This document shows positions 1-7,812 of a stretch of DNA of 14,545 bases, in pieces; the stretch's first letter is position 1; each line of letters opens with the position of its first letter. Source of the stretch: Coprothermobacter sp. (GTDB lineage Bacteria > Coprothermobacterota > Coprothermobacteria > Coprothermobacterales > Coprothermobacteraceae); contig DMVM01000074.1 in assembly GCA_003476705.1 (NCBI GenBank), forward strand, positions 1-14,545. The letters run 5' to 3'. Below the pieces are notes generated by a model, which saw only the letters and a program-made list of their open reading frames with translations, did no database searches and was not told the origin of the DNA. A program made the translations under genes and the position numbers.

Positions 1-753
1 TCCAAAAGAAAACACCACTCCAAGCATTTCCTTCACATCAAACACTTTGTCCACAGGGACCCCGCCAAATCCCCGCGACAACGGTTTATCCATGATTATC
101 TGCCTAAGTAACGCTCCTGCATGAGAAACTGGAAACAGCTTTATCACCCACTGCATAGAGCTGGACAGTACCCCAGTAGGAACATAAATGCCAGTTATAA
201 AACCAATTAGGGTTCCAACAAGGGTACTAGCAGCAGAAAATGAAACAGGAGTGGAAAAGAAAGATACAAGTACAAACAGTAAGCTGTTATTCATCACGGA
301 AGTGATTATCAGAACACCGATGACCTTTATGAAAGAAAAAACATCCAACCATTTACCTCCGTTGGACACAATGTAGACTTCGCCCAGCACCAATGTAATC
401 ACACCTACAATAAACCCTGTAACAAGCGCTGATAGTACATAGCCTGCCACTATGCTTTCCCTACTAACCGGGCTGGCATAAAAATCTTTAGAGATTCCTC
501 TTGCTTTGTCTTCCACCATGACCCCATAAGCGCCCATGGCCGAAGTAAAAGACGTGACTGTCAAAAGACCCGCAACGAGCCAACTATCCATGATCTCTTG
601 CCCGTTAACTATGCTTTCAAGGTTTGAGGTCCACAAATCTCCGAGAAAGAATATATAAAGACCAAATATAATCAAAGCAGATAAGAGCGAAAAGAAAACA
701 GCTGCTTTATCACGGAAAAACACTGTTAAGTTCCTTCGAGCAAGCATAATCAT
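1..753 (-). CDS. ABC-2 type transporter permease, 3' end cut by window edge
   Basis: This is the membrane half of an ABC exporter, probably acting with the ATPase encoded just upstream. Reading the minus strand from an ATG at 753 gives 251 residues with no stop before the window edge. Five hydrophobic segments are visible (roughly residues 18-38, 58-78, 102-127, 142-166, 172-194), followed by a 'VIKLFPVSHAGALLRQ' stretch like the late part of ABC-2 permeases of the DrrB/NodJ type. A sixth helix expected for that family would lie beyond the edge. The ATG overlaps the ATPase stop as ATGA and has a good Shine-Dalgarno (GGAAGGAG) inside the end of the ATPase gene, so the two are probably translationally coupled. 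A second ATG two codons in is an alternative start. The substrate cannot be told from sequence. The family call is confident; drug export is inference. Confidence 0.85.
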   Translation of the reverse strand, partial: MIMLARRNLTVFFRDKAAVFFSLLSALIIFGLYIFFLGDLWTSNLESIVNGQEIMDSWLVAGLLTVTSFTSAMGAYGVMVEDKARGISKDFYASPVSRESIVAGYVLSALVTGFIVGVITLVLGEVYIVSNGGKWLDVFSFIKVIGVLIITSVMNNSLLFVLVSFFSTPVSFSAASTLVGTLIGFITGIYVPTGVLSSSMQWVIKLFPVSHAGALLRQIIMDKPLSRGFGGVPVDKVFDVKEMLGVVFSFG

Positions 754-1673
754 TCCCTTATCTCCTTCCCTGTAATTGCTATGAATGCTTCATCCATGGA
801 ACCCAAGACAACTTCAAAGGAAAGTAAATACTGCTTACAGATCTCCAGTAAGGGTAACGCGTCTAGCGATGTTTTTAAAGCAACAGTAATTTCGTCCCCA
901 TTCACGGCAAAGTCAGCACCTCTGGCGCGAAGGAGCTCTACAACCTTGCTAGTGTTTGAACTCACTAAGATTAACTTGTCAGAAGCGTACTTTTCTTTAA
1001 GTTCCAAGGGTGTGCCTTTAGCAACGATTTGTCCATCATCGATGACAATAACATAGTCAGCTTCTGCTGCCTCTTCCATGTAATGCGTAGTTATAAACAC
1101 AGTAGTGCCAAGCTGTTCCTTCATATGAATAATCAGGTCCCACATTCTTTTTCTGGTTTGAGGGTCCAAACCCGTAGTAGGTTCATCTAAAAAAAGCACC
1201 TTCGGTGTATGAACTAGCGCCCTGGCAATGTCACATCGTCTACGCTGTCCGCCAGAGAGATTTCCATAGGGGCGGTTAACAATATCGGTCACTCCTGTCA
1301 ACTGACAAGCATGTTCCACGGCTTCTCGAGCAGATGCCACGCTAAGTCCATACAGGGAAGCCCTGAACATTAGGTTTTCCCATACTGTCAGCGTTTTATC
1401 TAAGACACCATATTGGAATACCACTCCTATGGACTGCCTTATGGCATGATCTTCTTTACCCAAAATGTTGCCGTCAATGATCACAGTCCCGCTATCAGGC
1501 TTTAGTACAGTGCAGAGTATGTCAACAGTTGTAGATTTACCAGCTCCATTGGGACCGAGAAAGGCAAAAAGTTTCCCTTTCTCAACATAGAAACTGATTC
1601 CTTTGACCGCATGTACATCCCCATACGATTTTTCTAAGTTCTCCACTTCAATAATCTTTGAATTACCTAACAA
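750..1673 (-). CDS. ABC exporter ATP-binding protein, DrrA-like
   Basis: This is the cytoplasmic ATPase that powers the neighbouring ABC-2 permease. With a TTG start at 1673 it has 307 residues. Visible motifs are Walker A GPNGAGKST (about 40-48), Q-loop Gln near 87, signature LSGGQ (139-143), Walker B VLFLDEP followed by the D-loop (159-170), and the switch His near 197 (FITTHYMEEAAEAD). A C-terminal extension of about 80 residues after the ATPase core is typical of the daunorubicin-resistance DrrA group. I chose TTG 1673 because AGAGGTG lies five bases upstream and the protein then begins like its family just before IIEVENL. The open frame extends further (an ATG at 1718, a TTG at 1811), but those starts lack a good ribosome site and add unfamiliar sequence. 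The gene overlaps the permease by four bases. Family certain, substrate unknown, start moderately sure. Confidence 0.92.
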   Translation of the reverse strand: MLGNSKIIEVENLEKSYGDVHAVKGISFYVEKGKLFAFLGPNGAGKSTTVDILCTVLKPDSGTVIIDGNILGKEDHAIRQSIGVVFQYGVLDKTLTVWENLMFRASLYGLSVASAREAVEHACQLTGVTDIVNRPYGNLSGGQRRRCDIARALVHTPKVLFLDEPTTGLDPQTRKRMWDLIIHMKEQLGTTVFITTHYMEEAAEADYVIVIDDGQIVAKGTPLELKEKYASDKLILVSSNTSKVVELLRARGADFAVNGDEITVALKTSLDALPLLEICKQYLLSFEVVLGSMDEAFIAITGKEIRE

Positions 1674-1678
1674 TGCGT

Positions 1679-1685
1679 CACCTCT
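1679..1685 (-). promoter_or_regulatory. Ribosome binding site deciding the TTG start of the ABC ATPase
   Basis: Minus-strand AGAGGTG sits five bases before TTG at 1673. Upstream in-frame ATG and TTG codons have no comparable site, so this motif favours the shorter protein. Confidence 0.55.
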
Positions 1686-1801
1686 TGTTCGAGAATGATT
1701 CCCTTGCTCGCAGACCATTCCAGTTTTTTGGTATTTAAGTCGCTTAAAGATGTAGATTATGTGCCTTTCGAAACTAGCAAGATTGTGGCAGAATCCTTCA
1801 A

Positions 1802-1848
1802 GAGAGAACAAGGAGTCCTAACGGCCCACCGCCAAAACTCCTGCTCTC
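1802..1848 (-). repeat. Hairpin in the ABC exporter leader
   Basis: In the minus-strand RNA, GAGAG then AGGAGT on the 5' side pairs with ACTCCT then CTCTC on the 3' side, with a small internal loop (one base against four). A short inner helix, UGGC with GCCG, can form in the apical loop. No run of T follows on either strand, so it is not a standard intrinsic terminator. It lies about 130 bases before the chosen ATPase start. Confidence 0.5.
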
Positions 1849-1900
1849 CTTTGTTGCAGTTGTGCTACTTAGCCTTCAATCGACAACATGATGACTTTGT

Positions 1901-1966
1901 TGTTACTACCTTACACAACAAGTCCATAAGAATTTGAAGTACTTCATACCTGAGTAGGTAGCAACA
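1901..1966 (-). repeat. Long-range inverted repeat enclosing a 12-bp palindrome
   Basis: Minus-strand UGUUGCUACCU (1966-1956) can pair with AGGUAGUAACA (1911-1901) over 11 positions, with one G-U wobble. The 44 bases between contain the perfect palindrome TGAAGTACTTCA at 1935-1946. Separately, GTAGCAACATATTGTTAC (1958-1975) is an imperfect palindrome, and TTGTTGT (1897-1903) is inverted as ACAACAA (1915-1921). The shared half-site GGTAGyAACA in opposite orientations suggests either a protein operator or an RNA stem. The role is inferred. Confidence 0.4.
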
Positions 1967-1981
1967 TATTGTTACGGTTGC

Positions 1982-2326
1982 TCACTGCGTCAAGCCTTCA
2001 AAGACCTCCATTGCTTCAGTTGAATATGCAACTCCAGGGCCACCGCTCATCATAATTGCCACACCTAGAGCTTCCATTATTTCTTCTCTAGTTGCACCGG
2101 CTTGTAAAGCTGATCCAACGTGAGCTACGATGCAGTGAGAACATCTCACTGCAACAGCAATTCCCAAGGCAATGAGTTCCTTTTCTTTCGTGGAAAGTGC
2201 TCCGTCGGCTGTTGCAGCATGATGAAGTTCATTGAATCCCTTCATAACCCCAGGGATCGCTCTCGCCAATTGTGCCATTCCCTCATTGAGTTCTTTTGCT
2301 TCCTCTTTAATATTCCTCTTTGCCAT
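1982..2326 (-). CDS. Carboxymuconolactone decarboxylase / AhpD-like family protein
   Basis: This small cytoplasmic protein of 114 residues belongs to the CMD/AhpD superfamily. It has the CxxC-xxx-H site (Cys62, Cys65, His69 in VRCSHCIVAH) that marks AhpD-like thiol proteins, preceded by the typical 'LSTKEKELIALGIAVAV' helix and followed by the 'EALGVAIMMSGGPGVAY' helix. Members of this family with the two cysteines are often linked to peroxide or thiol redox work, but many have unknown substrates, so I do not assign a reaction. The ATG at 2326 was chosen because AGGAGG lies seven bases upstream; a longer frame to 2389 runs back through that site. The gene stands alone, 200 bases after dtd and 308 bases before the ABC exporter, and probably has its own promoter. 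Confidence 0.88.
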   Translation of the reverse strand: MAKRNIKEEAKELNEGMAQLARAIPGVMKGFNELHHAATADGALSTKEKELIALGIAVAVRCSHCIVAHVGSALQAGATREEIMEALGVAIMMSGGPGVAYSTEAMEVFEGLTQ

Positions 2327-2417
2327 ACATACCCCTCCTCTTATGTGTTGCGCCTGCATCCCTTGCTGACCCAACCTGCAAGTCAACACAAATCATGCCT
2401 AGCACAACCTACGCTTG

Positions 2418-2423
2418 ATTATA
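2418..2423 (-). promoter_or_regulatory. Probable -10 box upstream of the CMD-like gene
   Basis: Minus-strand TATAAT lies in an AT-rich stretch about 92 bases before the ATG at 2326. No good TTGACA-like -35 sits 16-18 bases upstream (the bases there are AT-rich), so the promoter is only likely. The 200-base gap in which it lies, between dtd and this gene, shows nothing else convincing. Confidence 0.4.
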
Positions 2424-2526
2424 CTATAGAAAAGATCAAAGATTTTACAGATTGTATTTCGTATTGTGCAAATTAACTGCGGCTTTAGACTAGTTTATTA
2501 CAATTGAACGAGTCAAAATGTTGTTT

Positions 2527-2955
2527 TTATACTCTAAAAATCACGTTAACAGGACCGTCATGATTCATGGTTATTTCCATGTACGATCCGAACACACTGC
2601 AAACCTTTTTCTTCGTATCCAAACTGTTACAAAACTCCTCAAACAAGGATTTCGCCTCTTCAAAGGGCATAGCATTATCAAAAGACAACCGTGTACCTTC
2701 TACGACACCAGCCAAGGTGAAATTACTTACAGCCATTACACTGCCGTCAATGTCCTTCAAAGATAAGCCTAACCGCCCATTCTTATTCTCGAAGACCTTG
2801 ATGTCACTAACCTTTAAGGCTCCTCTTCTAACGTTTTCAGTGTTGTCTCCTTTTTCCAGTCCTACAAAACACACAAGTCCTTTGCCAATAGATCCGATCT
2901 CTTTCCCATCGCAGGTAATAGATGCACTGCTCACTCGAGAGATTACAAGTATCAT
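2527..2955 (-). CDS. dtd: D-aminoacyl-tRNA deacylase (Dtd)
   Basis: Dtd is a homodimeric cytoplasmic enzyme that hydrolyses D-amino acids (and glycine) from mischarged tRNA. The product is 142 residues, close to the usual 145, and aligns end to end: N-terminal '[12 protein letters not shown]', 'GKGLVCFVGLEKGD', 'IKVFENKNGRLGLSLKDIDGS', the core motif at 77-81 and the C-terminal Gly-Pro at 134-135. Two core motifs depart from the norm. The usual SQFTL is SNFTL (Gln78 to Asn), and the usual NDGPVT is HDGPVN. The segment after SNFTL is one residue shorter, and the conserved RPSF reads RLSF. The key Gly-Pro pair is kept. The ATG overlaps the rel stop as ATGA. Function is likely retained, but specificity could differ. 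Confidence 0.9.
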   Translation of the reverse strand: MILVISRVSSASITCDGKEIGSIGKGLVCFVGLEKGDNTENVRRGALKVSDIKVFENKNGRLGLSLKDIDGSVMAVSNFTLAGVVEGTRLSFDNAMPFEEAKSLFEEFCNSLDTKKKVCSVFGSYMEITMNHDGPVNVIFRV

Positions 2956-5069
2956 TGTTTGCCCTTCACCACCTCAATGATCTCAGGCATTTCAGACAGC
3001 TTGTTAAGTATGACCTGAAAATCGTCTTTGTTCTTCAGTTTTACTTCAACCAAGATCTTGATCTGTTCAATGCGTTGTCTCCTTTGAACCGTGATCTTGT
3101 CAATGTTGAGGCCTGCCACGGCGAAAACAGAACCAATGTCAGCCAAAAGCCCTAAACGATCCCTAGCAGTGATTTTAATGTCCACAGGATAGCCATCCTT
3201 ATTCCTGGCTCCATGCAACTGATCCCAACTAAGTGAAATAGTTTTGCTAGCATCACTTACATTCTTGCAGTCAGCGGCATGTACCACTATGCCGTGGCCA
3301 CTCTCTACAACACCAACAATGTCCTCTGGAGGAAGTGGACTACAGCACTTTGCAAGGCGGTAAGGAATTCCCGTCACACTGCTAACGGATGTTTGCTCTT
3401 TTGTGGCTACTGTTTTGCTTTCCTCATCTTTAGCTAACTCGGGCGCAATCAGTCCCAAATTTCTAAGGACTAAATCCAGCGAAGACTGGTTCTTTATAAT
3501 ATTGATTAACGTTGATTCCACGTTCATGTTCTTGGATTTTAGTGTGTCGATGAATTCTTGGTATGTGAGATCGTACCTTTTTAGAGATTCTTCCAGCAGC
3601 TTTCGTGAATCTTCAATGAGCTCTTGCCTATCCCTTTTACGGAACCAGCTGTTTATTTTATCTGCAGCGTGAGCTGTTTTAACTATTTTAAGCCATTCTA
3701 TGCTGGGGCCAGAACGATTCTTGCTCGTTATTATTTCTACACGATCGCCCATTTCAAGCTCTTTATCTAGTGGAACCCATGCACCATTTACCCTTGCACC
3801 CACAGCGTGATGTCCAATCTCCGTATGTATGCGGTAGCCAAAGTCAAGAACAGTGGCACCCTTGGGTAGTGAAACTACGTCACCTTTTGGAGTAAAAACA
3901 AGTATTTCTTCTTTAAGGGTGTCCATCACCGCCTCAGTTATTTCGTCAGTACTTTTTACCTTCTCATCTTCAAAAGCGAAAACCTGCTCCAGCCAATTTA
4001 TCCTCTCCAAAGTGGATTTGGGAGTGACACCCTCTTTATAGGCCCAATGTGCAGCAACACCGTACTCAGCGACTTGATGCATGTACCATGTTCTGATCTG
4101 AACTTCTAGTGGTAAACCCTTAGGACCGATGACGGTAGTATGTAAACTCTGATAAAAGTTTGGTTTCGGTAAAGCAATATAGTCTTTTAACCTTCCAGGT
4201 ATAGGTGGCCACACAGCATGAACTAATCCCAGAGTAACGTAGCATTCCTCTTCAGTATTTAGGATTATCCGTAGTCCCATAAGATCGAATATTTCGTCGA
4301 TGGTTTTGTTTTGAGTAAGCATCTTTGTGTAAACAGAATACAGGTGTTTCATTCGCCCTTCAACTTTAGCTTCCATGCCACGCGCTTTTAACATATCTTC
4401 AACTTTAGTTCTAGCCTCTTCAATAACTTCTCTCTGACCCCTTAGCTTTTGATTTACCAAAGTCGAGATATATTCGTATTGTTCTGGATAAAGTGTCTTA
4501 AAAGCGAGATCTTCTAATTCCCATCTAATCCTGTAAACACCCAAACGGTGAGCTAAAGGAGCATAGATGTCCAGTGTTTCTTTGGCCACCCTCTTTTGCT
4601 TATCAGCAGGCAGATACTGTACAGTGCGCATATTATGGAGCCTATCTGCCAGCTTTACTATGACCACACGAGGATCTTGAGCTGCACTTAGGAAAAGCTT
4701 GCGCAGATTCTCCTTTTGAGCCCCCTCCCAGCCCGTACCTTTTGGTAATTTTCTGAGTTTTGTCAAACCGTCTACAAGAAGTGCTACCTCTGTACCAAAG
4801 TTTTCTTCAACATCCCTTAGCGTTACTGGGGTATCTTCCACCACATCATGTAGAATTCCAGCAATTATAGATTCTTGGTCAGCATACAACTCAGCTAAAA
4901 TAAGTGCGACTCGTAGGGGATGAACCATATAGACCTCACCAGAGCGTCGTTTTTGACCACTATGAGCCATGCCAGCAAACTCAATTGCTCTTTCAATCTT
5001 TTCTGGATCACCTATGTAAGAAGAGACCTTTGTTATAAGCTCGTCTTGCAGCTTTTTCAGACTGTCAAT
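2952..5069 (-). CDS. rel: Bifunctional (p)ppGpp synthetase/hydrolase, RelA/SpoT family, non-canonical start
   Basis: This is the stringent-response enzyme that makes and degrades (p)ppGpp. With the start proposed here it has 705 residues. Domains: HD hydrolase with HDVVED (His74, Asp75) and LADRLHNMR (Asp near 142); synthetase about 235-350 with [21 protein letters not shown] and [26 protein letters not shown] about 388-448; a zinc-finger-like domain with CC (575-576) and HAADC (601); and a C-terminal ACT domain (about 630-703). The hydrolase motifs are intact, so it should be bifunctional. The first in-frame ATG is at 4970, but family-like sequence (33 codons, ending ERAIEFAG) continues upstream of it. 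No ATG, GTG or TTG occurs there before an in-frame TAA. ATT at 5069, eight bases after AAGAAGGTG, or CTG at 5060, overlapping the apt stop as CTGA, is the likely start. The gene overlaps apt and dtd. Confidence 0.95.
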   Translation of the reverse strand: MDSLKKLQDELITKVSSYIGDPEKIERAIEFAGMAHSGQKRRSGEVYMVHPLRVALILAELYADQESIIAGILHDVVEDTPVTLRDVEENFGTEVALLVDGLTKLRKLPKGTGWEGAQKENLRKLFLSAAQDPRVVIVKLADRLHNMRTVQYLPADKQKRVAKETLDIYAPLAHRLGVYRIRWELEDLAFKTLYPEQYEYISTLVNQKLRGQREVIEEARTKVEDMLKARGMEAKVEGRMKHLYSVYTKMLTQNKTIDEIFDLMGLRIILNTEEECYVTLGLVHAVWPPIPGRLKDYIALPKPNFYQSLHTTVIGPKGLPLEVQIRTWYMHQVAEYGVAAHWAYKEGVTPKSTLERINWLEQVFAFEDEKVKSTDEITEAVMDTLKEEILVFTPKGDVVSLPKGATVLDFGYRIHTEIGHHAVGARVNGAWVPLDKELEMGDRVEIITSKNRSGPSIEWLKIVKTAHAADKINSWFRKRDRQELIEDSRKLLEESLKRYDLTYQEFIDTLKSKNMNVESTLINIIKNQSSLDLVLRNLGLIAPELAKDEESKTVATKEQTSVSSVTGIPYRLAKCCSPLPPEDIVGVVESGHGIVVHAADCKNVSDASKTISLSWDQLHGARNKDGYPVDIKITARDRLGLLADIGSVFAVAGLNIDKITVQRRQRIEQIKILVEVKLKNKDDFQVILNKLSEMPEIIEVVKGKQ

Positions 5070-5584
5070 AGATAAACCACCTTCTTGCCTAGTTTACTTA
5101 GCCGTTCGTAACCATCCATGGTTCCGAGACGTAAGAGGAAGCAAAATCCAGCCACGTCCGCCCCCAATGTTTTTACGAGGTCAGCTGCTGCCTGGGCCGT
5201 GCCACCTGTTGCCAACACATCATCTACGATGAGAACAGAATCTCCTGGGCCTGCAGCATCCTTGTGTACTTGAAGAACATCTTTGCCATATTCGAGTTCA
5301 AATTCTTTCTCCACTACTTCAAAAGGCAGTTTACCAGGCTTTCTAATGGGAATGAAACCCACGCCCAAACGGTAAGCCAAAGTACCACCCCATATGAACC
5401 CACGAGCTTCCACAGCGGCTACTGCGGTGACATTCAGCGAGCTCACTGCTTCTGCCATCAGGTCAACCGTTGTGGCAAATGCATCAGGGTTCTTTAGCAA
5501 AGGTGTTATGTCTCTGAAGATGACTCCCTTGGTGGGAAAGTTAGGAATATCCCTTATATACTGTCTCAAATTATCTACACGCAC
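5057..5584 (-). CDS. apt: Adenine phosphoribosyltransferase
   Basis: Apt salvages adenine by joining it to PRPP to give AMP in the cytoplasm. The 175-residue product is near the usual length (183 in E. coli). The PRPP-binding loop [14 protein letters not shown] is at 117-130. The N-terminal '[18 protein letters not shown]' and 'EARGFIWGG' are typical of Apt and distinguish it from other type I phosphoribosyltransferases, as does RKPGKLP at 81-87. The start is GTG at 5584, with GGGGTGAG five bases upstream inside the end of secF. It begins two bases after secF and overlaps the proposed rel start by 13 bases. The apt-rel pairing is common in bacteria and links purine salvage to (p)ppGpp metabolism. 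Confidence 0.96.
   Translation of the reverse strand: MRVDNLRQYIRDIPNFPTKGVIFRDITPLLKNPDAFATTVDLMAEAVSSLNVTAVAAVEARGFIWGGTLAYRLGVGFIPIRKPGKLPFEVVEKEFELEYGKDVLQVHKDAAGPGDSVLIVDDVLATGGTAQAAADLVKTLGADVAGFCFLLRLGTMDGYERLSKLGKKVVYLLTV
5078..5086 (-). promoter_or_regulatory. Ribosome binding site before the proposed ATT start of rel
   Basis: Minus-strand AAGAAGGTG differs by one base from the anti-SD complement AAGGAGGTG. It ends eight bases before ATT at 5069 and lies within the 3' end of apt. The alternative CTG start at 5060 would be 17 bases away, too far for direct use. Confidence 0.45.
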
Positions 5585-5586
5585 AA

Positions 5587-6474
5587 CTACTCACCCCAAT
5601 CTACCAGTAAAGATGCCGCTATGAAAATACTGGAATACGTTCCTGTTATTAGTCCAACTGTTAAACCCGTAGTAAAGTCGGGTAGGAATCTATACACGAA
5701 AATCATTAAGCATAAAGCAGCTATGAGAGTAGTAATGGACGTATTCAACGATCGCCTAAACACAGAGTGTATAGCCGACTCAACGACTTCTGCTGTGGAA
5801 GCCTTGCTGTTAAGCTTTCTATTTTCACGAACCCTATCTAGTACTACTATGCTGTCCTGCAATGAATAACCTACCAGTATGAGAAGCACAGCCACAAACG
5901 GACTGTTCATTGGTATGAAGAAAATAGCAAAGATGCTTATGGTGACCAAAACATCATGCACCAATGCCAACACAGCTGCTAGCCCATATTTTAGTCTGAA
6001 CCTGACAGAGATGTAAACCAGTAGTGCTAAAAGCGCCACAGTCAAGCTCAAAACAGCATTCTTTATAAGTGAACTAGCCACAGAGGGACCAACGAAATTC
6101 TCATCATTTACACTAGCACTAGCCTGTAATGATTCTCTCACAGTGGGAAGTGTGGCCTCATCTATTTTTGCCCTAAGTTCATATTCGTTTGCACCAGACT
6201 TTCTTACAATCGGATCGCGGACGCCTGCCTCCAAAGCTATTCTTGTTAACTCCGAAGCATCCTTATCCTCGGGGAGAGTAACGGTAAATACGACACCACC
6301 GCTAAAGTCAACACCCAGATTTAATGGTTCTTGATACCTGGCGTAGTTTATGCCCATAAACAGGAAACCAATGAGTATAACAACAATGGACAAAGTGTAA
6401 AACTTCTTTCTATTCTTGACAACTTCCAGTGGAAACTTAGAAAACAAAGGGAAACCAAACCAAACGTTTTTCAT
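5587..6474 (-). CDS. secF: Protein translocase subunit SecF
   Basis: SecF is an inner-membrane partner of SecD; together they use the ion gradient to help SecYEG-translocated proteins leave the membrane. The product has 295 residues. One membrane helix is at about 26-42, then the SecF hallmark GVDFSGG (54-60), a short extracytoplasmic domain of about 75 residues, and five further helices. The segment [18 protein letters not shown] contains the conserved Asp/Arg region of the RND-type core. The C-terminus ends soon after the last helix. The ATG overlaps the secD stop as ATGA, fixing the start and implying coupled translation in the usual secD-secF order. Confidence 0.97.
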   Translation of the reverse strand: MKNVWFGFPLFSKFPLEVVKNRKKFYTLSIVVILIGFLFMGINYARYQEPLNLGVDFSGGVVFTVTLPEDKDASELTRIALEAGVRDPIVRKSGANEYELRAKIDEATLPTVRESLQASASVNDENFVGPSVASSLIKNAVLSLTVALLALLVYISVRFRLKYGLAAVLALVHDVLVTISIFAIFFIPMNSPFVAVLLILVGYSLQDSIVVLDRVRENRKLNSKASTAEVVESAIHSVFRRSLNTSITTLIAALCLMIFVYRFLPDFTTGLTVGLITGTYSSIFIAASLLVDWGE

Positions 6475-7748
6475 GCTTGCACCTCCGCTTTCTCAGACCT
6501 AGACGAAACAAAGGATTCTAACAGGGGATCCAGTAGGAGCCAAGGTAGAACAATGTTCAGTACTCCACCCAACCCAAGTGTTATTGCAAAACCTCTTAGA
6601 GTGGGAGCACCAAGGTAGAAAAGAATAAGAGATACTACTATTACGGATATGTTTGAATCAACTACTGTCACAAAAGCATGCCTAAAGGCATCTTGAACAG
6701 CTCTACGCGGTGTCTTCCCCTTGTTTAATTCTTCCATAAATCGTTCATACAAAATTATGTTACTGTCGATTGCCATGCCTAGCGTTAAGATGAAACCACC
6801 GATCCCTGAAAGTGACAAGACAGCCTTAAACATACCAATGTATATAGCTGCATCCAAGATGACAAAGCTGACTAAGCTCAGAACTGTCATTCCTCCTAAC
6901 ATACCGTAGTTTATTATGATGTAGAAGATTATGGCTATGGCTGCAGCAATAACTGCAAGTTCCATCCCTTCCAACGCCTGCGACCCTACCGAAGGTCCTA
7001 CGTTCCTGAGTGCGCTCACTTTAATCTGAGTAGGTAAAGCGCCACCTTGCAAGAGAGCTGCCAGCTGACGAGCTTCAGCTATGGTGAAACTACCCGTTAT
7101 CGAAGCTTTGCCACCGGAAATAGCTTCCTGAACAGTAGGAGAGGAGATCACTTGACCATCCAACCTTATTTCGATTGTTTGGCCTACCCACTTGGAAGTA
7201 GCATCATAGAACTTCTTAGCGCCTTGCGAGGTAAATTCAAGCCCCACAGCGGGAAGACCAGCCTGGTCCGAAGTCACATATGCACTCTTTAAATCCGCCC
7301 CAGTAATCACTACATTACCCTCCGGGTCAACGAATTCTAGCTTAGCTGGTTTCCCCAAGAACTCTACCACTCCTTGTGCATCCATTTCTTTTTCGCTCAG
7401 AACATCTGCAGGAATTTCCACCACTACTCGTTTCCAATCACTTGGGTCATCATAAATCTTTATTTCTCCTAATCCAAGTGTATTAATTCTGTTTTCTAAA
7501 ACCGTTTTCAGCTGAGTCACATCATCTTGTGTAAGCGTTTGGTTCTCGTAAGGCACTGCTTCCAAAGTGATCTGAATTCCGCCTTTTATATCCAAGCCAA
7601 AGCGAAATTTTATACCCCACTGATCACGAACAACCTTTTGCATATCATAGCCAATACCCGGCAAATTTACCGGCAACGCCAAAACCAAAAACAACAGGCT
7701 CACCACAACAAGAGCCGCAGCAATACCAATTTTCCACTCTTTGCTCAT
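6471..7748 (-). CDS. secD: Protein translocase subunit SecD
   Basis: SecD is the larger membrane partner in the SecDF secretion motor. The 425-residue product has an N-terminal helix (7-26), the motif GLDIKGG (51-57), an extracytoplasmic domain to about residue 255, and five C-terminal helices (about 262-410). The conserved fourth-helix region reads GMAIDSNIILYER (324-336), close to the family's GMAVDANVLIYER. It is much shorter than E. coli SecD (615), as is usual in Firmicutes and Thermotoga-like bacteria, because the periplasmic P1 region is smaller. ATG at 7748 is supported by GGAGG seven bases upstream. It follows tgt by 65 bases. The small gene yajC, often found between tgt and secD, is absent here. 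Confidence 0.97.
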   Translation of the reverse strand: MSKEWKIGIAAALVVVSLLFLVLALPVNLPGIGYDMQKVVRDQWGIKFRFGLDIKGGIQITLEAVPYENQTLTQDDVTQLKTVLENRINTLGLGEIKIYDDPSDWKRVVVEIPADVLSEKEMDAQGVVEFLGKPAKLEFVDPEGNVVITGADLKSAYVTSDQAGLPAVGLEFTSQGAKKFYDATSKWVGQTIEIRLDGQVISSPTVQEAISGGKASITGSFTIAEARQLAALLQGGALPTQIKVSALRNVGPSVGSQALEGMELAVIAAAIAIIFYIIINYGMLGGMTVLSLVSFVILDAAIYIGMFKAVLSLSGIGGFILTLGMAIDSNIILYERFMEELNKGKTPRRAVQDAFRHAFVTVVDSNISVIVVSLILFYLGAPTLRGFAITLGLGGVLNIVLPWLLLDPLLESFVSSRSEKAEVQA

Positions 7749-7812
7749 CCTTTACCCTCCTTCATTTGTAACGTGCATGCCTTACGCTGTAGTGCCGCAT
7801 AGACTTTATATC

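Larger units (their letters stand above)
1674..1981 (-). other. Non-coding, dyad-rich leader between the CMD-like gene and the ABC exporter
   Basis: This 308-base stretch separates two same-strand genes in a region where genes otherwise overlap. No convincing gene is seen on either strand. It holds a hairpin at 1802-1848, a long-range inverted repeat at 1901-1911 and 1956-1966, a perfect 12-base palindrome at 1935-1946 and an operator-like imperfect palindrome at 1958-1975. A CATAAT box at 1756-1761 (minus) is a weak -10 candidate with no good -35. The stretch could be a promoter with regulator sites or a structured 5' leader. It matches no riboswitch or T-box consensus that I can recognise. 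Confidence 0.5.

Noticed and set aside
1802..1848. T-box antiterminator or intrinsic terminator in the ABC exporter leader
   Set aside because: The hairpin loop has a GGTGG that recalls the T-box UGGN bulge, but the consensus around it is not met, no specifier stem is evident, and there is no T-run for a terminator.
1817..1855. Tiny leader peptide (TTG GCG GTG GGC CGT TAG) after an AAAGGAG in the exporter leader
   Set aside because: Only five codons with a TTG start, lying inside the hairpin loop; too short to distinguish from chance.
1695..1937. Plus-strand open frame of 80 codons in the gap before the ABC exporter
   Set aside because: No ribosome binding site, no recognisable family, and it overlaps the N-terminal coding part of the ATPase and the dyad region; best read as chance.
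2120..2476. Plus-strand open frame of 118 codons opposite the CMD-like gene
   Set aside because: Antisense to a well-supported protein, with low-complexity composition and no ribosome site.
2567..2980. Plus-strand open frame of 137 codons opposite dtd
   Set aside because: It is antisense to a clear Dtd and its translation has no recognisable domain; a shadow of the real gene.
4970..5069. Frameshift or sequencing error at the apt-rel junction
   Set aside because: Apt ends naturally, and the upstream rel codons continue in the same frame with family-like sequence, so no shift is needed; an unusual start codon explains it. Not excluded without re-sequencing.
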